Positions 1 through 10,170 of a DNA stretch of 64,000 nt are shown one piece after another. The notes below the pieces were generated by a model. It was not told the origin of the DNA, ran no database searches, and saw only the letters and a list, made by a program, of their open reading frames with translations. The translations under genes and the position numbers were made by a program. How positions within the stretch are numbered: the first letter of the stretch is position 1; each line of letters starts with the position of its first letter. Source of the DNA: Oscheius tipulae (Eukaryota > Nematoda > Chromadorea > Rhabditida > Rhabditidae); NCBI GenBank assembly GCA_037178975.1, contig JASJZH010000006.1, positions 4,526,001-4,590,000 on the forward strand, read 5' to 3'.

Positions 1-78
1 TTTCAATCCTTTGAGGTCGTAGTACTTGTAGTTGTTGCCATTGATGGGTAGATCCTTGAGAAGCGATTGATAGGCCAT
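1..78 (-). CDS. aco-1: Cytosolic aconitase / iron regulatory protein, N-terminal exon (partial)
   Basis: Only the first 26 codons are inside the window; the rest lies off the left edge. The reading starts MAYQSLLKDLPING and ends YKYYDLKGLK, which fits the N-terminus of cytosolic aconitases (C. elegans ACO-1 has the same 'N-Y-K-Y-D-L-GL' pattern). The enzyme family converts citrate to isocitrate with a 4Fe-4S cluster; the catalytic cysteines are not visible here. The start is supported by a TTTTCAG acceptor that leaves only GAA before the ATG, as for a spliced-leader trans-splice site. Identification rests on a short stretch, so the family is likely but not certain. Confidence 0.72.
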   Translation of the reverse strand, partial: MAYQSLLKDLPINGNNYKYYDLKGLK

Positions 79-673
79 TTCCTGAAAATTTATTAGACAA
101 AATGTGAGAGGTTTTTACTGTAGCAAAAGAGTATTTTTAAAGATTCAAGCAATGGCAATGGGCGGCGCACCTTGCTAGCTGGGGCAGCGCCGGGTCAAAG
201 AGTGCAGCCTCCCGACTACACGTGGCCAACTCCGATTATATCGGCGTGCCCTTGAACCAGCTCGCGAGACTTTGGCAGTGCACATTCAAAAGTTGTGGAA
301 CAATGCAACTTTAGTAAATGAAAGCAAAAGTTTCGCTTTCGAATACTCGTGGAAAAATTTCGAGCAGTTCCAAGCTACAACTACTTTGTAAGGGAGATGC
401 CATTTCGATCTTGTACGGGTCTCACAAGCGATGGCAACCAGTCACAACAAAAAGCGGCGCCTGTAATGTGCCACCATTTTCTAACAATGTTCTGGAATCG
501 AGTGCGCCAGACAAACGCGTAGGTGAAATGCAATCTGAAAATAAAAGGGGAAAGATAGCGTTCCTGCAAAGAACGGGCGCGGATCACGCCACGTAACTAA
601 AAACGCTTTCGCTTTTTCGGGATGACTTAAGGAAGAGGCGGGGACGTATTTAGTATCTACTACAGAGATCAAG
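79..673. other. Intergenic; GC-rich structured island upstream of aco-1
   Basis: No convincing gene is seen. Positions about 160-300 are far richer in GC than the flanks and contain short self-complementary pieces: a GGCGC/GCGCC pair around 170-210 and CCGAT-TAT-ATCGG near 231-243. A plus ORF of 92 codons at 318-596 looks like chance. The island could be a promoter or a structured RNA; I could not match it to tRNA, 5S, U1-U6 or the spliced-leader RNA. Confidence 0.4.
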
Positions 674-1036
674 TTAAACTGTTGCATATGTAGTTGTCAC
701 ACTTCTCTTCATGAGACATTCAAAAACGCGCAATATTCTTCTAACTATTCTTTCTGGGAAATAAGTTTTTACCATCTTGTAACACGGGTCCGTTAAAATT
801 TTCTTTCCATACAGTTTGGGCAATCTATTGCATTTCAAAGCATTTTCGTATGGAAAACAACATTTTTGGTACTCGCAGTGTTCTAGAATGCCTTCCTGCT
901 TCACATCTGAGCCGCAGACCGCTATCATCTGATTCGACTTGGCTGTACTCTGTGGGAAGTAAACGTATAGAAAATTTGATGAGAAAGAATCGTCTAGCGG
1001 GGGTAATAAAAAGGTAAAGAAAACGATCAGAGACAT
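674..1036 (-). CDS. Possible small secreted cysteine-rich protein
   Basis: Open frame of 120 codons starting MSLIVFFTFLLPPL, which resembles a signal peptide, followed by a block with six cysteines (single, single, CC pair, single, single) between about residues 40 and 85. A TCCTTTAG acceptor-like site lies 6 nt before the ATG. The same GTAAG next to the ATG can instead be read as a splice donor of a 50-nt intron, joining a frame from about 1110 to the DDSFSS codons in phase. Either reading keeps the cysteine block. I recognise no family, and an ORF of this length can occur by chance. Confidence 0.28.
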   Translation of the reverse strand: MSLIVFFTFLLPPLDDSFSSNFLYVYFPQSTAKSNQMIAVCGSDVKQEGILEHCEYQKCCFPYENALKCNRLPKLYGKKILTDPCYKMVKTYFPERIVRRILRVFECLMKRSVTTTYATV

Positions 1037-1118
1037 TCTTACCTAAAGGAGCCAATTTGCTAACAGACTTCAGTACTTGGCTTTGTTCACATTCTAGGAT
1101 CCTCTCTCTCTTTTGCAA

Positions 1119-1479
1119 TCAATTGCATTATTGGTTGAACCTTTACTACCTTATACCTAACGGATTACAGACCAGCCCATTTTTAGACCCTAAAAATTCC
1201 GTCCACGTCCGCTCTCTACACTCCGTCCTTCTCGTTTGAGCTTCTTTGAACCCACGTCCACATCTCCTAAAATCCTGTCAGACTTCTGCAAATATCATAA
1301 CCGGTCTGTAGTTTTGCGGCCACGTCCAGTGTCTCTCATCCACTTTTAAAATAAAGACACTCAAAAGCGAGAATTTAGCCTTGTTTTTTACTGTATGCAT
1401 GAAACGTTGAAGTATGTTTATTCACAAAATAATTAGTTAAAGAAACCTATTAACATAAAGTATATTAACCTTTATCGTT
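1119..1479. other. Intergenic / 3' flank of the guanylyl cyclase gene
   Basis: No gene seen. On the minus strand an AATAAA (plus TTTATT at 1417-1422) lies about 58 nt after the cyclase stop and is a plausible polyadenylation signal. The motif CACGTCCA and close variants recur near 1202, 1252 and 1320 without obvious meaning. Confidence 0.4.
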
Positions 1480-4400
1480 TTACCGCTTTTGTTTTCCTTC
1501 CAAAAAGAAAGTCATACATTCTCCTTTGCCCTAAAATATGTTTGTAATCCAACAACATGGATGCTTTCTACCTTGACTTCTATTTTCCCTCTTTCTGTAC
1601 AAACGAATTCTTGGAAGAAGCAATGTAAAAGATTATACGCTTGCTCGGAAATCTGGAAATATTGTTGTAGCCGCTTCGAAAACGGGAAAACCTGAATTTT
1701 GTTGGCAACTCCGGTACTTTCCATTCTTGAAGCTGTATTTACAGTGTCTCCGAAAAGACAATATCTTGGAGCAGCTAGGCCTACTACTCCAGCTGCCACA
1801 CTTCCAGTATGGAAGCCTATCCTAACCATCATCAATTCTTCCGGCCTGTGAGCCAGCTTGAAGTTTGAGACAAACTGAAAAGACATCAGTTTTGCTATCT
1901 ACTTACCGCTCGCATTTTCAAAGCAATATCGGCTATGTTCTGTACATGATTGTTTCCATTCTCTTGTGGAACGCCGGAGACAATCATATAGGCATCACCG
2001 ATAGTTTCGACCTAAAATTTGGACCATACAAACATTGTGTTGACTCACCTTGTAGGCGTCATGTTTGGCAATTATAGCATCAAACCCGCTGAACATATCG
2101 TTCAGGAAGGTGACAACTTGAAGAGGTGTGGAAGTGGAAGATATTCGAGTGAAGCCTCTAATATCGGAAAAGAGGACAGTCGCACATGCATAGAGCTGCG
2201 GAAGTACCGGCTTTCCAACTTTCAAATCCTCAGCAATAGTTCTGAATCAAAAAATTTCGGAAAATACTGCCGCATACTTCGGCAACATGCTGTTAAGAAG
2301 TCTATCAGCTTGCTTCTGAGCTTCTTCCAGTAGTGCTGTTCTGTCTCTGACCATGTTTTCCAAATTTGTTGTGTATTCTTCCATCATTTTCATCATCTGG
2401 TCAACCAGAGAACCTTTTCCACTGAAATTTGTCCGCACTTATGTATTTAATAAAAGCTTACGTGGATCTGAGGTTGGCATTGACCATCGACCGCACTTTT
2501 TTGATGTTCGGCCTCATTTCTGGGAGTTCTAGCCAGCAAGCTTCCAAGCAAGATAGGAGCTGCAAGTTGTAGCCTTCTTCTTTTGACTGATGCGAAGATG
2601 GGAATGAGGGACGGATTAGCTGGTCGTTCTCGTTAGACATTGCTATCATTTCCAACAACTCTAGAAGAACATCAATAGAAATAGAGTTAATAAGTCCTAC
2701 TTGTGATACTTTTGCCTCGTTCATGGAACGGTTGTACTCTGAACAAAATTTGGTACAGTACCATTCCGAGCGAATAAATGTCAGCAGATTGGGAGCCTTT
2801 CGGCAGACATTTTCGAGATACAAGCTCACGAATGATTTCAGGAGCTTGTTGAATATATTCTAAGAAGTTTTGAATATGTTTTCAGCTAACTTACTTCTGT
2901 CCATCAGGCTCTCCTGTTCTTCATCTTGAACATCTGTGGAAAATCTTTTAATCTCATTGTGGTAGAGCTTCTCGGCAACCATCACTTCCGTACAGAAATT
3001 AGACAGTTTTATCGTCCAGTTTGAGTCAACCAGACAGTTTTGGAGGCATAACATTCCGTGATAGGTAATTGGTGTTGAATGAAGAAATCCAAGACCCTAA
3101 ACGGAACAAGCTATAGAAATAAATGAGTTCTTTTACCTTTACAACGTCCTTCGCGAATGCTACTTGGAAGTTCCTTCCAAGTTTCATTTCATCATTGAAT
3201 AGAACGTCTTCCAAACTTCCTCTGCTGCACAAAATCCACATGACAATGAACTCGTTCTGCTGGTTGAAAGCAATTCCATAGAACTTGTTCAAGTTTTCGT
3301 TCTCCAGAAGTTTGAGCTAAAATAGCCTGGTTCTCAGTTGTCTGGTACTAACCTCTTTTAGCAGTCGCAGTTCATTCCTGAGGAAAGTAATGTTTCTCAT
3401 TTGTTGGAATCGTTTTATGGCTATCCGAACACCATTTGAAGTTGCCTAAAACTGTTGAAGGCGTTGACATAATGAATACTTGTTTGGCTGAAATTAAGTT
3501 GTTTCCTTTTGAACCCAGGCTTCCTGAGAAAGAACCAGAACTTTGCGATTTGCTGGCCATGGAGTGATCGGACCTCTGAAGAGAGATCGTTCAATACTTC
3601 AGAGAGATAAACTAACGGCCTTAGTATGGTCTACGAGCCGAACAGAATCTCTTGGAATCCTCCATGTCATGTCGTACAGCAGTCGTTCCTTTCTGTATAG
3701 GTCAAAAATAAGAATTATTACGGGTCGTACTGTTTCAGATAGACGAAATATCCGAACGGAACGCTGACAGCACAGAAGAGAATTATACCCAATAAGACAA
3801 AAAGGAGCGTGTAATCACATTCGGATCCGGTGAACCCACATCCAGGTACAGCTTTGGGAAGTTGGCCGTTATGAGAAAACCAATAGTATTGTTCAGTTTC
3901 ATGTGCTACCTTGAACAAGTATTTAAGTTAGTAATTTGGTAACTCACATGTTCCGAACATAGAGCAGAATCTTTAGCACATGTTATTCTGTCGGCTATTT
4001 TAGCTTCCAGCTCGACGACAATTCTCAAAGTTCCATTGGTAGCATGATAGGTTGCATAGCTGGGTACTCGAATCGCCTTGTTATTGATGACAACTTGTCC
4101 TGTGGCACCTAAATTTTGTTCAAAGCGTGATAATCAAAATCGAATACCAATAAACTGTCGATTGGTCATTTTCTGCCAAATGAGTGATCCATTTTGGTGT
4201 ACATCATAGCCTCCGACCTCTTCATATGCGTCTCTCAACGCCAATCCGTAGAGAAACAAGGCATCGTAGAGACTCATGTAGTCCAAGGTGGCATACTAGG
4301 CAAATTTTGAAAAGGAACAAAACACCTACATGACTGCTGAGCATCCCAGTGGCCTGGCTGAACTTGTGTTGAAAGTCGTCGAAGAACTTCTTGTCATATC

Positions 4401-5602
4401 CGTGAGCTGTGATGATGATCGTGTGCTCAAAGGCTGCCTTGACTTCTTGCTTATCCACATTGGTCGCCTCCCAAGGATAGTGATCGTTTATCTGAAAATA
4501 CGCGTAATGGAAGATGAGGGGGAGCAATCCAGCGTGTACCGGATATGTGTATCCACTCGATAATAAAACTCATCCGTCTGGACTCAAACATACATGAGAG
4601 AGCCATGGGATGATATAAACATATTCTTCAGTCTTCATTTGAGCCCGATGGACCGCAATCATGAAGTTTGTCGCTGAATGCAGATCCATCCCCATTTCAA
4701 CGACGACAACTGAAGTGAAAGTGAAAGCATGTTCAAAATGGGGGAAACTTACTCCTTGCTTGAGAACTCAGGGTTTTCAACTTTCCAGACAGAATGATTT
4801 CATCTGCCGATGCAAATGGATCAAACTCGACAATGGTGTTGATCTTGAGCTGTTTGCTTTTTGAAAGAATACCCTTTAAGGAATGAAGGGAGAGGCTTTC
4901 AGCTCCTTTACTAGGTCTAACCAAGCCGATCTAGACTGCTTGTTGTATGAAACCAAAAAAAACGGCTTGCCTCATCCCAGTTGTTCAGCTGTAGAAAAGA
5001 CAATGTAGCTCTGGCCATCTCGCTAGCTGATGTGAGAGCTACAGATCCTAGCGTAGGAAACTGTTGGCGGTCACTCAGCATATCGTCTCCAGACATGTGC
5101 GCAATGATGGGAACATTCCATCTTGGTGCCAGACGACCAATCACGAGCATTTCTGCAACTTATTTGTACAAGAAATACGAAGACAGTACCGTTGTTACAG
5201 CCAGGACCGAAGTAGATGGTGGCGTTCTTCATATAGTGAAGATAGGCAGCATGCTCGACCCCAGAGAACTTGTTGCAACTCTCCATTGTGTAGACTCTGT
5301 TCCTTTGATTGGTTTAATCATTAAAAATTACTGTAACGTGTAGTTGATAGGTAGAATTTTCCGTTCTTTCAGATCTCTGGCACACATTCTCAAGATTTCG
5401 GGCTCGTGAGCTATAACAAATTGAAACAAATTGATACACACTTACAAATAACAGGGTTGTTTGGTAGTAGGTGTCCAATTCGGACAATTCCACCCGATGC
5501 CGAACTTTTGTCATTGTTGATCACCGTGGTATCCAACTTGCCCATTCTACCCGCGGACACTGCTTGTCCATACAGAAGAAGAAGGAAGAAAGCGGCACGC
5601 AT
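1480..5602 (-). CDS. gcy-28: Receptor-type guanylyl cyclase (GCY-28-like)
   Basis: Single-pass membrane receptor that makes cGMP. Order from the N-terminus: signal peptide ([17 protein letters not shown]), ANF-receptor ligand domain (about 5540-3960), transmembrane segment near 3830-3760 ([20 protein letters not shown]), kinase homology domain, coiled-coil linker ('[20 protein letters not shown]') and class III cyclase domain. The kinase domain lacks catalytic motifs (HG-M-L in place of HRD, SNF in place of DFG), as in this family. The cyclase keeps the metal-binding FSDIRGFT, the GTP-selective [10 protein letters not shown] and NTASRM. Introns are tiny (for example 1531-1571, 1653-1691, 1875-1906, 2012-2048, 2242-2277, 2422-2461). 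The reading ends [26 protein letters not shown] acceptor sits 2 nt before the ATG. Family is certain; the GCY-28 assignment rests on the very close linker and cyclase wording. Confidence 0.93.
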
Positions 5603-6098
5603 TACTGAACAAGTTATTGTGAAAGAGGGATATCAGAAATAAAGATAAGTGTCTCATATGTTTGTTGCTACGTGTCGAGTGAGGGTAGGAGACAACCACA
5701 GTCACTCCTCCGGATACCGAATCGGAAGCTGGCTAATGCATCTCAACAAATTATGGAAGATGTTCTAAACTCGTCCATATAACTAGCTCAACCTGTTTGA
5801 AAATAATTTGATCCACTGTTTTATCTGTAGAGAATCGAAACAAACTATCTGTATCGTAACATTTTTGCTTCAATAACTCAGATTGTTGTCCTGTTGAGGT
5901 TTTTGCATATGTATGAATTGCTCGTCTACGTTACCATCAGTTGAAGGTTTCGGAACCTACACATTTTTATTTACATATGGGCAGACACTACAGGAAGACG
6001 GCTATCATAGGCGGAAATGTGTCATCGCCTATTAGGGGTCAGAACATCTTTTACGTTTCATTCAAAACAAGAATACACATAAGTACAACGATGCAAAT
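5603..6098. other. Intergenic between guanylyl cyclase and peptide GPCR
   Basis: No gene seen. It holds the 5' flank of the cyclase, including its trans-splice acceptor just above 5602, and the 3' flank of the receptor gene. Confidence 0.4.
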
Positions 6099-8173
6099 CT
6101 AACAAAAACTTGATGATCGCCTGGCGACAGTTGTACCATTGTGTGTCACTTCTGTCATTTCGACGTAGCGAGAGTTTCCATCGCGATTGTGGAGAAGTGT
6201 TGTTTTCTCTCCTGTCGATTTGAACATCTGCTTCATCTAATCGAATGTGTAAAACTTTTTAAATACCTGACTGGAAGTGTTTTGTACTCGTCTTATTGAA
6301 CTGTGAGCAACTGACTGGTTTGCGGTCGTCAGTTCAATCCTCATAGTCTAAAGTGGCCTAATATTTAAGTTTTAAGTCACGTACTTTGTTATTGTCCAAA
6401 CAAAGTGTACCACAGGACAATTTTTTGATAAGTGTGCTGATCACTCGAATGAATCCTGGAAAAGCTGTCTATGACGTAGACATGTACACCCAGACCTTTT
6501 CTGAAATTTTCAGACATGAGAGCATAGAGAATTGGATTAAGACAGGAGTTTGTGTAGGCCAAGACCTGAAAACGAGCTGGCAGAGGAACAATTGGTCAAA
6601 CCTGGCTAGCTATTTGAACAATCACCATTTTTACACCGTATTTCATAACCAAAGTTTCTGGATAGGCGAGACCTTGAGCAGAAGTTATTTTTGACAGATT
6701 AATTCTGACCTACCAGACATGAAAAAGCACACATTTAGGGGCAACCAACACAACGCCCAAATGACCATTACACAAGAAACAAGACGGGTAGCTTTTCGTT
6801 TTGCTCTCCTAGAATCGGGACGGGCTCGGATCGAACCATTCATCTGAAAATAACATTTCATGCGTATAGTTATCCTTACATGAGCTCCGCTTCCAGGCCT
6901 TGGTGTATCCCAGAGCCGTTTTAGCATTTTCCAATAGAGAAAAGAAGATAATCCCAGAGGCAAGATGTACCCAAACACATTGAAGGTAATGAAGTAAGTT
7001 CTAGCCTAAAATCTTATTTATGCGTCATCCATAGAGATCCTTGGGAAAACAACGGCAATACCTCTGTCTCTGTGGCATTGTTCGTGGCTATGCTGATGAT
7101 AGCACATGTCGATCTCGTTTCCACTATGAAATCATAAGTATAAATACCATGCATCATCCCGACAGGGATCTTAAATTAACACACTTTTCTGACATCTCGA
7201 AACACCTGCCTGAGAGGCCATTATGATGAAGTATACAACAGTTAGTGTGATCAGAGTGTTTTTCGGTGTTCGGAGAGTCATTGAGCTGACTGGATGTACT
7301 ACAGCCAGATAACGGTCGACGGCCATGAGAGACAATGTCCAAACCGAGCAGTAGGCCGAAGTATGCTGAAAGTTTACTGCATTGTATTTTTTTTGTGTCA
7401 GCGCTAAGAAGTCTCTTGGTGGCAATTTGCGGAAGAGCAGGGCAGTTGTTATCGACACTTGACTGTTCAGAGACGAAATGATCTTTTTTTTTTTGCGAAA
7501 CACAAACCTGGAAGAAGTTGACTACTGAACACGTCCATTCAGGAAACAGCCATACGGGGACAGCGTAGTCGATTGCTGTGAATGGCACGCAGATTAGTAA
7601 AAACATAAGGTCGGATACTGCTAACCCTGTAAACTGACAGTTGAAAAATGAGTTCAAAACGATGCCTATTATCAAGGTGTTGGTGGAGTTTCTCATCTGT
7701 CGGTTGAGAGCGACCACCACCACCATAATATTTCCGACTAGTCCGACGACTATGATAATGACGAAAATGCAGGGAATAATTACACCAATCTGTAACAAGA
7801 AGACGTTATTTACTGTTAGCAAGCGAACATGCCACGGCTTTACAGATAATCATTCTTTGTTAACATAGTTCGACTCCAGTGTTCTGTTTCAACGTAAAAT
7901 TACTCATAGACTCATGCTACAGCTTCTAGTAACTACGCAAATAATTGGGTACATGCACTTTTCCATGCAAAGTTATGATCTTCGAATTGAGCAATATCTT
8001 GTTTGTCCTAATTATCTGTAATTACAGCGCATAGCAATTAACACACCAATAAATCTTGCCCTTACATTTCCGGATGCAGAAAATACCTTGCTCTCGAAAG
8101 CAATCGTCTCATTGTAGAACTGCATAAGTTGCTCGTAATATTCGACATCGGTAACATTGCTCACGTCAGCCAT
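6099..8173 (-). CDS. npr-9: Allatostatin-A/galanin-type neuropeptide GPCR (NPR-9-like)
   Basis: Rhodopsin-family receptor for a neuropeptide, expected at the neuronal surface. The N-terminus has two glycosylation sequons (NVT, NET). TM1 reads CIFVIIIVVGLVGNIMVVVV, TM2 GLAVSDLMFLLICVPFTA, TM3 contains SVWTLSLMAVDRYLAVVHP (DRY), TM6 VMVIWALCWLPLNVCFF, and TM7 ends NSCLNPILYALMSENFRK (NPxxY type). The TM3-loop2 wording 'HPVSSMTLRT' and the TM7 wording point to the AstA/galanin group. I spliced the cytoplasmic tail by eye: after ENFRK comes GFIRVISTLIKK, then two further exons ending RRSSSFC and a stop at 6099-6101. Introns are 30-40 nt in the tail and longer upstream. A CTTTCAG acceptor lies 9 nt before the chosen ATG. 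Confidence 0.85.
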
Positions 8174-9498
8174 TAGCAGTCCCTGAAAGTAGTAGGGCAT
8201 AACCAGATCACGAAGCAGGAGATCGTGAAAGCAGATCGCCCCTCAGTGACTACATCTAATTTGTTCCGAGGACCATCTCTATTGTTTAGTTACTAAAGAT
8301 CTATGAGCAAGTGGCGCGGGCAAAAATCGGAAAGACGAGATCAATTGAAAACGAGTCTTGCACGAAAGAGCGGTCAGTGTAATTGGTGACAAATAATGTA
8401 CACTATCGTATTTGGGCACATGCGATTGTGTTAGGGAAAAAAGAAATATCTATTACCCGACTCCTAGGAGTGCAGCTTTTTAGTCAAAAAGAGCACACAT
8501 TTAATTACCGAACAACATGCAATTGTGTAAGGGATCTTAGGGCCAGGTATGTCTGTCAAAGACGAGAGATATCAACAGAAAATTAAAAATCGCATCATCA
8601 GAGCTTTAATTGGTGCCATTGTTTAATGCAACAAACAGCTGCTTACAGTTCAGTGAAGACGGGAAATATGTTCAATAAGGAAGAGAATAGAGTCGCTTCT
8701 TCGTTTTTTCGAGCAGAACTTCTGCGCAAAATGGCACATAAATAAAAGACGAAGGCGGGCGGTGTATTCATGAATCAGACATTCGCTTCTGTGTATTAGA
8801 GTAATTTCAGAGAAGGCGTTCAAAGTCATTGCTAGTATCAAATAAAAAGTTGAATTCAATTAACTCTGGCAAGGAGGTGCAAATCTGATGAGGAGGCAGG
8901 CCCTTCGTGGCTAAAGAAGTGTGGATAATGGCTGCATCTGCGCGACAAAGGGTGCGCTCTCACATCATGTGAAAAAGTCTCCAGAAACTTTGGTAGGACA
9001 ACCACGATTGTTTTTAATGCGATATATTGACCGATGTGATAAATTTAGAGCCGAAATGGAGAAAAAGCTACTTTCGGGGTAGGACTCGAGAGAACGACAC
9101 GGAGACAACACACCCGCGGGCGAGATGCTGAGAAATGATCCGAGACATATACATTAGGCGATGACGACAGGCTTTTTGATTTTCGGCAAAACAGACTGAT
9201 GATCAGTAGCTGATTGAAGGACTTAAAAAATTGCCTATATGTTGGTTGAAGACGCTCATAGGAACAAGATAATTGCGTGGATTTTGCACGCATGCAAGAC
9301 TTCTTTGTTACTATTTAACAAAAGAGGAAGCGGCACATTTGAAAAGGTGGTTCATAGCAGAGATCGAAATATACTATGACTCAGATAATTTTTACCTAAT
9401 TGCAAATTTCAGGACGAAACTTTTGATTTGATCATAAAAAGAACTGAGAAGGCAATTGGTATCTCAAGAATAACCGCAAAGGGAGACACGCATAACAA
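8174..9498. other. Intergenic, no supported gene
   Basis: 5' flank of the peptide receptor. Short minus-strand ORFs occur at 8650-8859 and 9045-9293 but show no recognisable domain and no consistent splice structure. Nothing else seen. Confidence 0.35.
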
Positions 9499-9917
9499 AT
9501 GCTATCTGTTAGATTTTTGCTTCCGACTTTCCCTTAGGAATCTTTCTTCAAAGCACATGTGAAGCCCGAAGATATTATCGAATTAAACTCTTACATTGTT
9601 TGGAAGCATCCTAGCAACGAGGTGAGCGAGACAAGGAGTAAGAATACAGAACTTTCTTTTAGGTTGAAGACCGAAATACTTTCGTGCTCCAATATGACAG
9701 GGCCATGAAACGATCATTGCCTACCATTATTGTAGTTGTACAGCCTGGGTCGATTCAGCATCGTTTTCAGTACATTGTGCCCAAGATTTTTTCGAGAGAA
9801 CAAGGAACAATCGGTGCAAATTCCATGTTCACACGACTCGGATCTTTTCTGCTAATGAATACGCAAACAGAGACCACTTCCTCAAACTTCAGGAATTGTG
9901 TAAATCTTTATCACTAA
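9499..9917 (+). CDS. Hypothetical protein, three-exon model
   Basis: ATG CTA TCT is followed by a 31-nt intron (GTTAG...CTTAG), then an exon reading ESFFKAHVKPEDIIELNSYI and ending in GAG, a GTGAGC...TTTTAG intron of about 42 nt, and a final exon reading VEDRNTFVLQYDRAMKRSLP to a stop at 9915-9917. All joins keep frame in phase 0, which is more than expected by chance for so short a stretch. An acceptor ATTTCAG lies about 90 nt upstream. I recognise no family and see no signal peptide or membrane segment; IIVVVQP is the only hydrophobic run. The last exon could contain a further small intron. Confidence 0.35.
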
Positions 9918-10170
9918 TATGTACACAACAAGATGCACAGAATATGTATATGAAGTTAGTCATGTGTCGGGAAGATGACACTACACTTTTCTCTACAATA
10001 TGCAGAAGAAAGTTGGAACCCTGAGATGTTGGAACTGTTTTAATATTTCTAGTAAAAGCTGTAGTAAGGTGTACAATCAGTAATCACACCGGTATGTGAT
10101 ATATTTTGTCCCCAACCACAACAATTCGTACTTGAAAGGTCATCGGCTGGATGGTTCTGAAAACTCTTTT

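Noticed and set aside
7868-7885. GTTCGACTCC as a tRNA B box
   Set aside because: Flanks cannot form a T stem, and no D or anticodon arm lies upstream.
8650-8859. Minus ORF with a hydrophobic start as a secreted peptide
   Set aside because: The apparent start is TTG; from the first ATG the hydrophobic part is lost and no other support remains.
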